Numbered from the stretch's first letter, positions 36,861 through 45,997 are shown. The stretch: 64,000 bases of DNA from Bacillus sp. E(2018) (GCF_005503015.1 NZ_SCOL01000002.1:62001-126000); one strand, 5' to 3'. Numbers and translations: made by a program. The notes: generated by a model from the letters alone, not told the origin.

Positions 36861-38033
36861 ATGAACAAACGTGTTTATTTGTTAACGATTGTCTCGTTTG
36901 TGGTTGGGATGGTTGAGCTAATCATCGGCGGCATCCTTGACCTGATTGCTGACGATCTTGGCGTTAGCCTCGGTAAAGCGGGCTTTCTGATCACGATCTT
37001 CTCGTTGGTGTTCGCCATCGCGGCACCTATCCTGCTTACGATGACTGCTCATATCGAGAGAAAACGACTAACTATCATCTCATTATTTGTGTTCCTAATA
37101 GGAAACGCACTCGTGATCGTGAGTCAGACGTATTCAATGCTTCTCATTGCACGAATTTTATCCGCGGTCAGTGGTTCGTTGCTCGTTGTACTTTGTGTAA
37201 CGATGGCCTCGAACATCGTGGAAGAAAAATATCGAGCTCGCGCGATTGGCGTGGTGTTCATGGGAATCAGTGCTTCGCTTGTACTCGGCATACCGATCGG
37301 TTTAATGCTCGGAAATGCGTTCGGCTGGCGCGCACCGTTTATCTTGATCACTGCACTTACCGTTCTATCCATACTCGGTGTGCATTTTTTCATGAATACG
37401 TTGGCTCCAAAACCGGCGATTCCGATCAAAGAACAGCTGCGCACCTTGAAAAATAGACGTATCTTGTTTGCGCAGATCACATCGTTCCTGTTCTTAGCCG
37501 GTCATCTAACGTTATACGGATACCTGACTCCATTTTTAAAAATGGCACTTGGACTTAACGGAACATGGGTTAGCATCGTATACTTAATATTCGGTGTTGC
37601 TGCCGTCTTTGGCGGCGGAATCGGTGGTATGCTCGCTGACAAATTCGGCACGAAGCCTACAATACTAGGCGTTATTATTGTTTTTGCGATCTCAATCTTT
37701 ATGATTCCTTATACAACGTTTGCTTTTCCGCTATTTTTAGTAGTCATGGTGATCTGGAGCATGCTCAGCTGGGCAATCACTCCGGCGATGCAGAGCTATC
37801 TGATCGAATCTTCACCTGAAACATCCGACATTCAGCAGAGTCTGAACAACTCGGCGCTTCATTTCGGGATCGCGTTCGGGTCCATGATCGGCGGAATCGT
37901 GATTGAGAACGCATCTGTCGAGAACAACGCAACGGTCGGCGGACTGCTAATCATCTTAGCACTTGGTACCGCTGTACTTTCTATGACAAAAAAAGCACGC
38001 CGCACTGAAGAATCTGCACATACTATTAGCTAG
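36861..38033 (+). CDS. MFS transporter, AraJ/YdhP-like efflux family
   Basis: 390 residues with 12 membrane segments. GMVELIIGGILDLIADDLGVSLGKAG in TM1-loop and IVEEKYRARAIGVVFMGISASLVLGIPIG in TM5 are typical of the sugar-efflux/drug (DHA1) group. GGMLADKFGTKPTILG is the conserved loop between segments 8 and 9. Substrate unknown. AGAAGGTAG serves as ribosome binding site. No regulator is adjacent apart from the divergent kinase. Confidence 0.9.
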   Translation: MNKRVYLLTIVSFVVGMVELIIGGILDLIADDLGVSLGKAGFLITIFSLVFAIAAPILLTMTAHIERKRLTIISLFVFLIGNALVIVSQTYSMLLIARILSAVSGSLLVVLCVTMASNIVEEKYRARAIGVVFMGISASLVLGIPIGLMLGNAFGWRAPFILITALTVLSILGVHFFMNTLAPKPAIPIKEQLRTLKNRRILFAQITSFLFLAGHLTLYGYLTPFLKMALGLNGTWVSIVYLIFGVAAVFGGGIGGMLADKFGTKPTILGVIIVFAISIFMIPYTTFAFPLFLVVMVIWSMLSWAITPAMQSYLIESSPETSDIQQSLNNSALHFGIAFGSMIGGIVIENASVENNATVGGLLIILALGTAVLSMTKKARRTEESAHTIS

Positions 38034-38091
38034 GTTGCGAAAACTATGGCATGATGAAGGTAGAGAAATTTTTGGTAAGTTACAATCTTTT

Positions 38092-38136
38092 GAGGAGGTG
38101 AAACCATTACAATCGTAACGATGTAATGGTGAACAA
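38092..38136 (+). promoter_or_regulatory. deoD leader: Shine-Dalgarno separated from the start codon by a hairpin
   Basis: GAGGAGGTG (38092-38100) is 38 bases from the ATG, far beyond normal spacing. Bases 38103-38130 form a hairpin: ACCATTAC-(A bulge)-ATCG, loop TAA, CGAT-GTAATGGT, 12 pairs. Looping it out leaves ten bases between site and ATG, which is optimal. No other good ribosome binding site lies next to the ATG and no upstream in-frame start exists before a stop. Confidence 0.65.
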
Positions 38137-38853
38137 ATGAGTATTCATATCGGCGCTAAACAAGGTGAAATCGCAGAAAGCATCCTATTACCAGGGGATC
38201 CGCTTCGTGCAAAATATATTGCAGAAACATTTTTAGAAGACGTAACATGCTACAACGAAGTTCGCGGCATGCTTGGATTCACAGGAACATACAAAGGAAA
38301 ACGCGTATCTGTTCAAGGGACAGGCATGGGGATTCCTTCAATCGGGATCTACACAAACGAGTTAATTCGTGAATACGGCGTAAAAAACTTGATCCGCGTT
38401 GGTACATGTGGTGCGATCCAACAAGACGTAAAAGTGCGTGACGTAATCCTTGCGATGACAGCATCTACAGATTCTCGCATGAACCACTTGACGTTCCCTA
38501 ACATCGACTTCGCACCTTGCGCAAACTTTGATCTTTTAAGAAAAGCGTATGAAGCTGGAACAGCAAAAGGCTTGAAGATCAAAGCAGGTAACGTGTTAAC
38601 AGCAGACCTTTTCTACCGCGACAGCATGGATATCGTGAAGAAGCTTGCGGATAACGGTGTGCTTGCAGTTGAAATGGAAACAACAGCACTTTACACGATC
38701 GCAGCAAAATACGGTGTGAACGCACTATCGATCCTAACTGTAAGTGACCACATCTTCACAGGTGAAGAAACAACATCTGAAGAACGCCAAACAACGTTCA
38801 ACGATATGATTGAAATGGCTTTGGAAGTTGTGAGTTCTGAAGATAATAAATAA
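38137..38853 (+). CDS. deoD: Purine nucleoside phosphorylase, DeoD type
   Basis: 238 residues. [51 protein letters not shown], the phosphate-binding [17 protein letters not shown], and the late [10 protein letters not shown] and TVSDH motifs match hexameric bacterial PNP. It cleaves purine nucleosides with phosphate to base and ribose-1-phosphate in salvage. The start is firm by homology, which makes the odd leader notable. Monocistronic with a terminator at 38866. Confidence 0.95.
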   Translation: MSIHIGAKQGEIAESILLPGDPLRAKYIAETFLEDVTCYNEVRGMLGFTGTYKGKRVSVQGTGMGIPSIGIYTNELIREYGVKNLIRVGTCGAIQQDVKVRDVILAMTASTDSRMNHLTFPNIDFAPCANFDLLRKAYEAGTAKGLKIKAGNVLTADLFYRDSMDIVKKLADNGVLAVEMETTALYTIAAKYGVNALSILTVSDHIFTGEETTSEERQTTFNDMIEMALEVVSSEDNK

Positions 38854-38865
38854 GTATGGACACAC

Positions 38866-38895
38866 GGCTCAGATACTTCTCTGAGCTTTTTTTTG
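38866..38895 (+). terminator. deoD terminator
   Basis: GGCTCAGA / TCTGAGC arms with a six-base loop and an eight-base T-run. Confidence 0.85.
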
Positions 38896-38951
38896 TGGAC
38901 TTTCGTCATGATTTTTTTTGTCTATGTCAACGTTTGTATGTATCAACGTTT

Positions 38952-39105
38952 GACCCATAGGATGTTCATTTTGACTCATAGACTTATGACTTTGACCCAT
39001 AGATTATGGTTTGACTCATAGACTTCTCTTTTTGACCCATAGAAGTCTTCGTTTGACCCATAGGTGACTAGGTACGACCCATAGAGTACACACTTTGACT
39101 CATAG
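38952..39105 (-). repeat. 21-nt-period array, family CTATGGGTC (copy A)
   Basis: Eight GAC[C/T]CATAG cores start at 38952, 38973, 38994, 39013, 39034, 39055, 39076 and 39097. Read on the minus strand the spacing is 21-21-21-21-19-21-21. Spacers (10-12 bases) are unrelated to one another. A minus-strand heptad frame (SMGQxxx) is broken by TAG and by the 19-base step. It sits between the deoD terminator and the 3' end of the TrmB-like gene. Copy B is at 59436-59589. Confidence 0.9.
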
Positions 39106-39141
39106 GAATCTGCCTTCCACACAATCAGACTATAAAATGAA

Positions 39142-39194
39142 ATAGGGCTGACCTTTAAAGATCACTTGAAGTGCTCTTTTGGGGTCAGCCCTAT
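39142..39194 (-). terminator. Long hairpin after the TrmB-like gene
   Basis: ATAGGGCTGACC / GGTCAGCCCTAT outer arms with an inner AAAGA..TCTTT stem; U-rich tail on the minus strand. Confidence 0.65.
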
Positions 39195-39198
39195 CCAT

Positions 39199-39957
39199 TT
39201 AGTACCTCAACTTCATCAATACACTCTTAATCTCTTCATCATTCATCATCAGTTCGGAATGTTTCTCTGTAATCTTAGCCAACGCCACATCGTGATAAAA
39301 GAACTCAATGAAAACTTTAATAAATGGTCGAGATTTGGTCTTCAATGCTTGCCAACTCTGACTTTCCATCCCTGCAAAGATGACTTCCGTCTCATCAACG
39401 ACTACAAGGCGAAAGCGCTCTAGGGAGTGATGCTCTTGCGCAGGAATCAACGTGTGCACATGAGAAAGTGTGGACTCCAACTCACCAACAACAAGCACTT
39501 CCACATCCACTCCCTGCTTTTCCTTTTCCTGCAGAATCGGTAAGATCTCTTGAATATCGTCTTGCCACCCAGAAACGCGAATGGATGTCTCAGCGGTTTG
39601 CAGAAGCTGCTTCGTTTGTGCGCGAATCGACGAATCCACCTTCAGACTCCAAACGTGTTCATCGTAAAACTTTCGCTTCGACGTATTGTTTTTAAGCTGC
39701 TCCACATTTTCCTGAAATTCTGTCGTCAGCTTCTCGATCACGATCGACAGCGGTAGAGCGGTATACAGCTTTTTCTTTTCTGACACCGAATCCAGCACCA
39801 TGCCTTTTTCGATCATGCGCGATAGCACTTCATATATCTTGGATTTCGGAACACCCGAGTATTTAACGATATTTGTCGCGTCCATTGGTTCCTCGCTTGA
39901 TGCAAGAACCTCGAACACCTGACTTTCGTATTGTGAAAAACCGAATTTTTGTAGCAT
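39199..39957 (-). CDS. TrmB-family transcriptional regulator
   Basis: 252 residues. N-terminal winged helix (about 1-75: LQKFGFSQYESQVFEVLASSEEPMDATNIVKYSGVPKSKIYEVLSRMIEKGMV), then a short coil and the TrmB regulatory, phospholipase D-like domain (100-245). TrmB proteins usually control sugar uptake or metabolism and bind sugars in the C-terminal domain. Target unknown; the neighbouring deoD and MFS genes are separated by terminators. Confidence 0.88.
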   Translation of the reverse strand: MLQKFGFSQYESQVFEVLASSEEPMDATNIVKYSGVPKSKIYEVLSRMIEKGMVLDSVSEKKKLYTALPLSIVIEKLTTEFQENVEQLKNNTSKRKFYDEHVWSLKVDSSIRAQTKQLLQTAETSIRVSGWQDDIQEILPILQEKEKQGVDVEVLVVGELESTLSHVHTLIPAQEHHSLERFRLVVVDETEVIFAGMESQSWQALKTKSRPFIKVFIEFFYHDVALAKITEKHSELMMNDEEIKSVLMKLRY

Positions 39958-40054
39958 GGTTCCTCCTAAAAATAGCCTCTTATCTTCTACAATTATCTTA
40001 AAACAATTATGGCCTTACTGCTAGTGCTTGAAACGTTTCTGTTTTAGAATAGCT

Positions 40055-40160
40055 TTCCGGTACGTGTATTATAATCTGTTACTCGTTCACCGGTAATACT
40101 CATAAGCAGCTAGAAATCACCTCTGACTCCAACTTCACCTAACATTTCTCACCACTACAG
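40055..40160 (-). repeat. Decayed copy C of the CACCGGTAA array family
   Basis: The conserved flank (CCGGTACGTG..ATAATCTGTTACTCGTTCACCGGTAA) is clear at 40057-40096, but later cores (CACCTCTGA at 40118, CACCTAAC at 40136, CACCACTAC at 40150) are off the 21-base phase. It lies 100 bases upstream of the TrmB-like gene start, in the divergent gap before the DUF1672 genes. Confidence 0.65.
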
Positions 40161-40365
40161 CCACTCAATATGCAATCTAGTTAACCTCATTAACCCCATA
40201 AACTGTAATCAAGGGACTTTTCTATCACATTTTTTCAAAAATAAGGTTCTCTTTTTACTTTTTTTGGGTATATTTCAAGTGGTATATAGTCGCTAATATC
40301 AGTAGAATGGTAGGAGCTAACTTCTTACACAGTGGTAACAATAAAACTTTAGGGGCAGCTTGCTT

Positions 40366-41268
40366 ATGAAGAAGAAAAACACCATACTAAAATCGGTAAC
40401 TTTAAGCTCCATTCTTTTTGCGAGCGGTTGCCTTAATCTAAACAATAATAAAATTGCTGATAAAGAATCTAGCAATTTAGTAAGTATACAAGAGTATACA
40501 GGAGAAGGCTTTGATCTACCTAATGGCGAGAAGAACGATAAAATCGCTGAAGCGAAACGCGATGAGATAGATAAGGCAATGAAAAAATTCTTCAAGGATA
40601 CATATAAAACAGAAGTAGAAGTACATAACATCGTAGGGAATAAAGACGGAGCTACTGTTTTTGTAGAGTCTGTTGGGGAACCTCACTTCCATACGTTTGC
40701 CATCGTTCCGATTAATGGTCAGGATCAAGTGATTACAGATGGCATTTGGACGCAAGAAGGCCAAGTGGAAGGATCCATAATGAGTGGAATTTATGCCATG
40801 ATTTATGATAAAGAATTAAATGAACTCGATACCTACTTAGAAAGAATCGTATCTGAACATCCGGTTACAGGAGTTAGAGACGAAGCCATTCAAAACACCT
40901 ATTCTACGGGTTTTACCACTCCTTACTATTATATAACGATACTAGATGAAGCATATGATACTTTCTATGAAGAATACCTTAAGAATCCTAAAACATCTAA
41001 AGAAGACTGGAAGAACAAAGCTAGTTCTTTAAAAATAGATCCTGAAGGTTATCTCATAACTATTCAATTATTTATGAAAGAAAAGAAGCAAAAACCAGAT
41101 CAAGAAATACTGGATACCATTGTGTCAGATATAGAAAGCATGAAGACACTATCTCCAGGTAGTTATGGGATTTATTTAAATGATAATAATATTGCTGCTG
41201 ATTCAGCGGATGGAACAAAAGACAATACAATTGAAAAAGCATTTCCTAATGAAATAAAGAAACCTTAA
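40366..41268 (+). CDS. DUF1672-family lipoprotein
   Basis: 300 residues from ATG 40366. Signal peptide with lipobox FASGC. The repeated family block is YTGEGFDLPNGEKNDKIAEAKRDEI, then VHNIVGNKDGATVFVESVGEPHFHTFAIVPI and EEYLKNPKTSKEDWKN. DUF1672 proteins occur as lipoproteins in bacilli and staphylococci; function unknown. It is a tandem paralogue of the next gene. Confidence 0.85.
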   Translation: MKKKNTILKSVTLSSILFASGCLNLNNNKIADKESSNLVSIQEYTGEGFDLPNGEKNDKIAEAKRDEIDKAMKKFFKDTYKTEVEVHNIVGNKDGATVFVESVGEPHFHTFAIVPINGQDQVITDGIWTQEGQVEGSIMSGIYAMIYDKELNELDTYLERIVSEHPVTGVRDEAIQNTYSTGFTTPYYYITILDEAYDTFYEEYLKNPKTSKEDWKNKASSLKIDPEGYLITIQLFMKEKKQKPDQEILDTIVSDIESMKTLSPGSYGIYLNDNNIAADSADGTKDNTIEKAFPNEIKKP

Positions 41269-41388
41269 TCGATTACCCTTAATTTGTTCCTTCCAAAAGG
41301 ACTCTCATAATGCATACAAACAATAACCCTCAAAGGTGAAAGTTTTTAAAAAATACACACAAAAAGATTTTAGGAGATAAAAAACCTC

Positions 41389-42288
41389 ATGTTCAAAAAA
41401 ACTACACTAATGACGACAATGAATATACTTTTAACGCTAATGGTAGGTTGCTCCAATATGTGGAGTTCAGTCGAAAAAGGTGAGTCAAATACTGAGGTAA
41501 GTGTTTTAAACTATACTGGTCAAGGTTTCAAACTAGATAATGGCGTGCAAACAGATAAGATTGCGGAAAACCACCGTGACGAAATTATCACAGCAGTTGA
41601 GGATTATTTTCAAAATCAATATAAAACAAAAGTAAAAGTACATAACGTTGTTGGCGCATCAGAAGCCGTTTCAGTGCTTGTCGAGTCCCTAGGAGAGCCT
41701 CATTTTTATACGTATGCAATTGTTCCTATTGATGTCAAAGAAGAAAAGGTATTAACAGATAAAGTGTGGTCACAGGAAGGACAGATTGAAGGAGCTATTA
41801 TGGATGGTATTTATGGAATGATTCAAAAAGAAGAATTTAAAGTCCTCGATACTTTTTTAAAAGATTTCACAGATGAACATCCTGTAGTCGGCCTAAGAAA
41901 AGAAGCCATTGAAAAAGCAGCTGGAAACGGATTTATGACTCCGTTTTATTATGCGACTGTTTACGACAAATCCTTTACATCTCTATACGAACAATACATG
42001 GAAAACCCTAATATAACCAGTGAAGAATGGAAAAATGCATTCAGCAAATCCCAACATCAACCAAAAGATTTTATCATAACCATTCATCTCTATATGAAAG
42101 AAAAAGGTGCTGAGCCTGAACAAATAATATTTGATCAACTAAAAGCAGATATTGAAAAGATGGAAGGCTTACCAATGGGTGCCTATAGTCTCCTACTGCA
42201 TGACAATACAGTCGACAAAACCAACGCCATTAATTCGAAAGATAATACGCTTGAAACGTTTGATAAGGATTATATTATAAAACAGTAA
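41389..42288 (+). CDS. DUF1672-family lipoprotein, tandem paralogue
   Basis: 299 residues with lipobox LMVGC. The same motifs as its neighbour are YTGQGFKLDNGVQTDKIAENHRDEI, VHNVVGASEAVSVLVESLGEPHFYTYAIVPI and HPVVGLRKEAIEKAAGNGFMTPFYYATVY. Clear tandem duplication, with both copies intact and both N-termini retained as lipoproteins. TAGGAGAT lies upstream. No function is established for the family. Confidence 0.85.
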   Translation: MFKKTTLMTTMNILLTLMVGCSNMWSSVEKGESNTEVSVLNYTGQGFKLDNGVQTDKIAENHRDEIITAVEDYFQNQYKTKVKVHNVVGASEAVSVLVESLGEPHFYTYAIVPIDVKEEKVLTDKVWSQEGQIEGAIMDGIYGMIQKEEFKVLDTFLKDFTDEHPVVGLRKEAIEKAAGNGFMTPFYYATVYDKSFTSLYEQYMENPNITSEEWKNAFSKSQHQPKDFIITIHLYMKEKGAEPEQIIFDQLKADIEKMEGLPMGAYSLLLHDNTVDKTNAINSKDNTLETFDKDYIIKQ

Positions 42289-42521
42289 AGGGAGTTTTAA
42301 TTTGACCTTGAAAGTTATGTTCTATACGTTCTCCCTATCCATTTTATTTCATAACTTCCTTTAAAATCGAGTTATAAAATAAGTTTTTTTAACATCTATC
42401 CTACCCACGGTACTCTCTGAAGCATTAGCTAAGAAACATAAAAACTCACGAAAAAAATAGTTGCTTATCCATTGAATGTATAACTAAAAATTCTATTTAA
42501 TGTGTATGTATTGCAGGAAAA

Positions 42522-43028
42522 CTACTTTACTATTTCACTAACAACTTCATTGCGTAAGTTCCTCTTAATTGAACTGTCTATTAACAAAAACATTTTCTCA
42601 ATATAACTATCTGCATGCTCTACACAAGTATTAAAACACTCCAAAAAATGTTCTACTAATGTATCATTTACTAAAGAAATTGGTTCAGGATAATATTTAA
42701 CACCTTCTTTTTCAAATGCCTTTCTACTAGTAAATGCAACTGCATCAATTATACAGTTCCAAGCCATAATATCTGTTTCATTATCAGCCAGCTCTAGAGA
42801 GATGGTGATACTCGTTTCTTCATTATCTAATACATCATAAAGTGAATCTCCACTAGTGCTTTTGTATTCCAACCATTCCCAGCAATTGTACAAGGCATTC
42901 TGAGCTAGTTTTTGATCTTCCTTTAATGTAAGTTCAGATACCACCCTTTCTGAAAGACCCAGAAAAAATAATACTTTACCATCATCTAATAAATTATAGA
43001 ATTTTTTGATTACCAAAATACCCTCCAT
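42522..43028 (-). CDS. Imm6-family immunity protein
   Basis: 168 residues. The pattern FYNLLDDGKVLFFLGLSERVVSELT, ALYNCWEWLEYKSTSGDSLYDVLDNEE and AWNCIIDAVAFTSRKAFEKEG matches immunity protein Imm6 of polymorphic toxin systems. It is the last gene of the leftward island that begins with the LXG toxin. Cytoplasmic; it should neutralise one specific toxin C-terminus, not necessarily the one present here. The exact start is uncertain (ATG 43028 has no clear ribosome binding site). Confidence 0.75.
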   Translation of the reverse strand: MEGILVIKKFYNLLDDGKVLFFLGLSERVVSELTLKEDQKLAQNALYNCWEWLEYKSTSGDSLYDVLDNEETSITISLELADNETDIMAWNCIIDAVAFTSRKAFEKEGVKYYPEPISLVNDTLVEHFLECFNTCVEHADSYIEKMFLLIDSSIKRNLRNEVVSEIVK

Positions 43029-43084
43029 ATAATTTGTATTTAAGTATAATTTTTTTGTTTCTAATTAAACATTCTCTTTCATGG

Positions 43085-43567
43085 CTACTTTTCTTCAAAA
43101 TCTCTCATTTCCTCTATTAAGGTTAAATCTAGTTTTTCGTCGTTATAATTCGCATATTTATATTCAAAATACTTAATTCTAGCCGTTGGACCAAATTTAC
43201 TTTCATGCCATTTTGTATAATCAAAATGCACATTTAGTTTCCCTCTTTCATTAGATAATATTGTTACTGAAAACCAAGGCTCTTGTTCATTTTCTATAAA
43301 AACGTTTTGTAACTCATTAGTTAATTGAAATAATTTGTGAAGCTTGTCATTATATACTCTTTTATCTACATTAAATAATTTCGGAACATAATGTGAGAAA
43401 ATATATTGTTGCTCACCCTTAGGAGTAAAAAAGAAAAACACCCCTCCTTCTCCATCTTTCACTTCACCGTTAAAACAAAAATGATCCCACTCAGTTGGTA
43501 TCATATCATTAACCTTCTGTGCAATAGATCTATATAAAACATTTAATACTTTCTCAAAACCAATCAA
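43085..43567 (-). CDS. YezG/DUF600-family immunity protein
   Basis: 160 residues, TTG start preceded by AAGGGG. Family features: NVLYRSIAQKVNDMIPTEWDHFCFNGEV, GGVFFFFTPKGEQQYIFSHYVPKLFNV, ENEQEPWFSVTILSNERGKLNVHFDYTKW. YezG of Bacillus subtilis is the antitoxin of an LXG nuclease toxin (YeeF). One of three YezG-type genes in the island; this and the 48729 copy are intact. Confidence 0.82.
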   Translation of the reverse strand: MIGFEKVLNVLYRSIAQKVNDMIPTEWDHFCFNGEVKDGEGGVFFFFTPKGEQQYIFSHYVPKLFNVDKRVYNDKLHKLFQLTNELQNVFIENEQEPWFSVTILSNERGKLNVHFDYTKWHESKFGPTARIKYFEYKYANYNDEKLDLTLIEEMRDFEEK

Positions 43568-43622
43568 ATTAAATCCCCTTTTTTTGATATGTTTGTTCTA
43601 TAATTTTTCTTTCCAAAACAAA

Positions 43623-44126
43623 TCATTTTCTTCCGTCCATCTGCTGTCTTAAATACTCTGCAATATCTGTCTGCCCAAATTCTCTCGCATATTCATATGC
43701 ATTCATATTTTTCAAACTCTCTCCCGTATATCGTTTTGAAATATCAATTCCTGATTCCACTAATAGCTCAACTATTTCCTGATGTCCACCATAAATTGCC
43801 CCGAACAATGGATTTCTTTTTGCTAAACTCTCATCTAATCCTGCCCCTGAATCTATCAAATATTTTACGATTTCCAGATGCCCTGCACCTGCTGCTAAAT
43901 TTAATGCTGAAGCATCAAAAATCCTACCTTTTGTGTTAATATCGATTCCTTCTTCAACTAGATGTTTACATATTTCAAGATTCCCATGTTTGGCAGCAAC
44001 ATGTAGCCATGTGCCAAACGTTGTCATCGTATTTAAGACTTCTTTTTCATGACCAATTAATAGCTTCTTAGCTTCATTGTTCTCAAAGTTTTTAATAGCA
44101 TGCCTGATTTCTTTATATAGATTCAT
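43623..44126 (-). CDS. Ankyrin-repeat protein in the immunity island
   Basis: 167 residues from ATG 44126. About four ankyrin repeats: TFGTWLHVAAKHGNLEICKHLVEEG, DASALNLAAGAGHLEIVKYLIDSG, RNPLFGAIYGGHQEIVELLVESG and MNAYEYAREFGQTDIAEYLRQQ. Ankyrin proteins are a recognised immunity type in polymorphic toxin loci. Close paralogue of the gene ending at 44630. Confidence 0.82.
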   Translation of the reverse strand: MNLYKEIRHAIKNFENNEAKKLLIGHEKEVLNTMTTFGTWLHVAAKHGNLEICKHLVEEGIDINTKGRIFDASALNLAAGAGHLEIVKYLIDSGAGLDESLAKRNPLFGAIYGGHQEIVELLVESGIDISKRYTGESLKNMNAYEYAREFGQTDIAEYLRQQMDGRK

Positions 44127-44176
44127 ATTAACCACGGCCTTACCCCCATATGAATACGTAAACATTAATAAGATTA

Positions 44177-44596
44177 CTACCAATTGCTAATTGCTTCTCT
44201 AAAAGTATCCTCAAGATAATCATCAAAGTTCTGATACCTAAATGATTCTAACTTTTGAACGCTGTCCCAATAGAAAATTTGTTCTTTACTACCTGTTTCA
44301 CTACACATTACAAATTCACCTAAGTCTTCTAAAATTATTAGGTCTTCTCTTAATCCTAGTTTCCTATAGTTTTCAGTAGTTGCAAGTACAGAAGCGCCCC
44401 GATCACCTTCAACCCCTAATATATTGACACCACAAATACCTCCAGAACCATACTTCTCTATAAAGCTAATATATTTTGACGGAAAACTCACACCTAAAAC
44501 TTTTTCAGTATTTTTTATTTCTTCAATAGAAACAGAACCATAAAAATCATTTTCTTCTTCAAAGGAAAATATCATTTGTTGAATCGTGTTATTCAA
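44177..44596 (-). CDS. SMI1/KNR4 (SUKH) immunity protein
   Basis: 139 residues, AGGAGG upstream. SUKH signature: SIEEIKNTEKVLGVSFPSKYISFIEKYGSGGICGVNILG, then GEFVMCSETGSKEQIFYWD and the late FRYQNFDDYLEDTF. It lies between the two ankyrin genes, 50 bases ahead of the second. SUKH proteins neutralise diverse nuclease toxins. Confidence 0.85.
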   Translation of the reverse strand: MNNTIQQMIFSFEEENDFYGSVSIEEIKNTEKVLGVSFPSKYISFIEKYGSGGICGVNILGVEGDRGASVLATTENYRKLGLREDLIILEDLGEFVMCSETGSKEQIFYWDSVQKLESFRYQNFDDYLEDTFREAISNW

Positions 44597-44629
44597 AAGT
44601 CATACCTCCTAATCCTCTTTCATAAAGTA

Positions 44630-45139
44630 TTATCTCAAGACACCCATCTCTTTTTTCAAATACTCAGCAATTTCTGTTTGTCCTCTTTCAATAGCAAATG
44701 AATAAGCATTCATATCTTCCATAGTTTCACTAGAATAATTTATTGATAAATCTATACTATTCCTAACTAGTAGCTTAACAATGTCCAAATGACCACCGTA
44801 TATTGCAGCAAACAGAGGGTTTCTATCTGGTTCAGTAGTATCCATCTCTATTTTCTGGCTAATTAAGTAATCAGCAATTTCTAAATGTCCTTTAGCAGCT
44901 GCCCTTTCAAGTGCATTTGTAGAAAATGTCCCACCTTGTGCATTAATATCTAAACCCACTTTAATAAGGTGTTTTACGATCTCTAGATGTCCATGAGCTG
45001 CTGCTACATGTAACCATGTACCAAAAGGTGTCATCCAAGTTAACATATCTGTTTCTTTTTGCAGTAAATCTTTTAATGTATCTAGTTCTCCATTTTTCAC
45101 AGCTAATCTAATACCTTTTGCCAATTGATTCTTATCCAT
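44630..45139 (-). CDS. Ankyrin-repeat protein in the immunity island, second copy
   Basis: 169 residues from ATG 45139, chosen for the AAAGGAG site eight bases ahead. Four ankyrin repeats parallel those of the other ankyrin gene: TPFGTWLHVAAAHGHLEIVKHLIKVG, NALERAAAKGHLEIADYLISQ, RNPLFAAIYGGHLDIVKLLVRNS and MNAYSFAIERGQTEIAEYLKKE. Shared PLF.AIYGGH and MNAY strings indicate duplication. Confidence 0.82.
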   Translation of the reverse strand: MDKNQLAKGIRLAVKNGELDTLKDLLQKETDMLTWMTPFGTWLHVAAAHGHLEIVKHLIKVGLDINAQGGTFSTNALERAAAKGHLEIADYLISQKIEMDTTEPDRNPLFAAIYGGHLDIVKLLVRNSIDLSINYSSETMEDMNAYSFAIERGQTEIAEYLKKEMGVLR

Positions 45140-45319
45140 ATTAGCTTCTCCTTTGACTGCTGCTGTAATATGACTTTTTAATAGTCTTAAACCCTTAACA
45201 TATAAAATTCGTATGAATCCGTTCGTAGTTTTTTTATGCATCATATCATGCTCCTATTTTATACCAATTCTAACTAACATTTGAATGAATAACTTAATAT
45301 CTGCTATCATATACAGAAA

Positions 45320-45356
45320 AAAATCTTGAACGACATATAGCCATTCAAGATTAAAT
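45320..45356 (-). terminator. Cassette terminator
   Basis: AATCTTGAA / TTCAAGATT arms with U-run on the minus strand, 56 bases past the stop at 45412. Confidence 0.75.
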
Positions 45357-45411
45357 GCTAACTAATATTCAGTTATGTTCTCTGACGACATTGACTATCA
45401 AGAACATAAAT

Positions 45412-45864
45412 TTATAAATTACTATTCTTCACATCATCAAACCATGAATCAAAAATGTCGTCAGGAAGGAGTTCATTAACATGTGAATAAACTAATTCGT
45501 ATTTATAATGTGCTTTTAAACTATTTTCTTTAACATCGTAATGTATTTTGATTTCAGTGGGCATGTCTCTATTAAATTCCTCACATTTTTTATGAATAGA
45601 CTTTAGATTTTCATTCCCTAATTTTAATACTGCATTCTGTCTATCTGATGAAACATCATAAATGTGTTGCTCAACAGCATGATTAAGTTGATTTTTGTGG
45701 ACTAACTTTCCATTTATTCTGTAGAAAACATCAAATACAAACATTTTTGGTTCATAAGAACAATAGATAAATATGTCATCTGCTTTATGCTCTACATATT
45801 CTAAACAGATTGCTACCATATCTGCTTGCAACTCTGAAAAATAATCTTCAAAAACCTTTTCCAC
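45412..45864 (-). CDS. Immunity-type protein, YezG/DUF600-like family B (copy 3)
   Basis: 150 residues, GTG start preceded by GGGGG at nine bases. FEDYFSELQADMVAICLEYVEHKADDIFIYCSYEP, YDVSSDRQNAVLKL, NRDMPTEIKIHYDV and YKYELVYSHV are shared with two genes at 50104 and 52049. The order of motifs (short helix, IYIY strand, a long middle, late 'Y.YELVY') resembles DUF600. I treat the assignment as probable, not certain. Confidence 0.7.
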   Translation of the reverse strand: MEKVFEDYFSELQADMVAICLEYVEHKADDIFIYCSYEPKMFVFDVFYRINGKLVHKNQLNHAVEQHIYDVSSDRQNAVLKLGNENLKSIHKKCEEFNRDMPTEIKIHYDVKENSLKAHYKYELVYSHVNELLPDDIFDSWFDDVKNSNL

Positions 45865-45997
45865 TGCTGCTATCCCCCTAACTTACCAAAGAATTTCTAA
45901 TAAAACCTTAGATTTTTAACCTATGTATTGATCTACAGGAATTCATCTTCTCTTTCAGTTAATTTAACTTCCTATAAAGTGAGATTAAATCAAAATA

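Noticed and set aside
38092..38136. A tiny ORF starting at ATT or GTG after GAGGAGG as a deoD leader peptide
   Set aside because: It would stop within seven codons and lacks a standard start; the perfect hairpin explains the layout better.
38952..39105. CRISPR array
   Set aside because: Repeats are only about 9 bases with 10-12-base spacers, far shorter than CRISPR units, and no cas genes are present.
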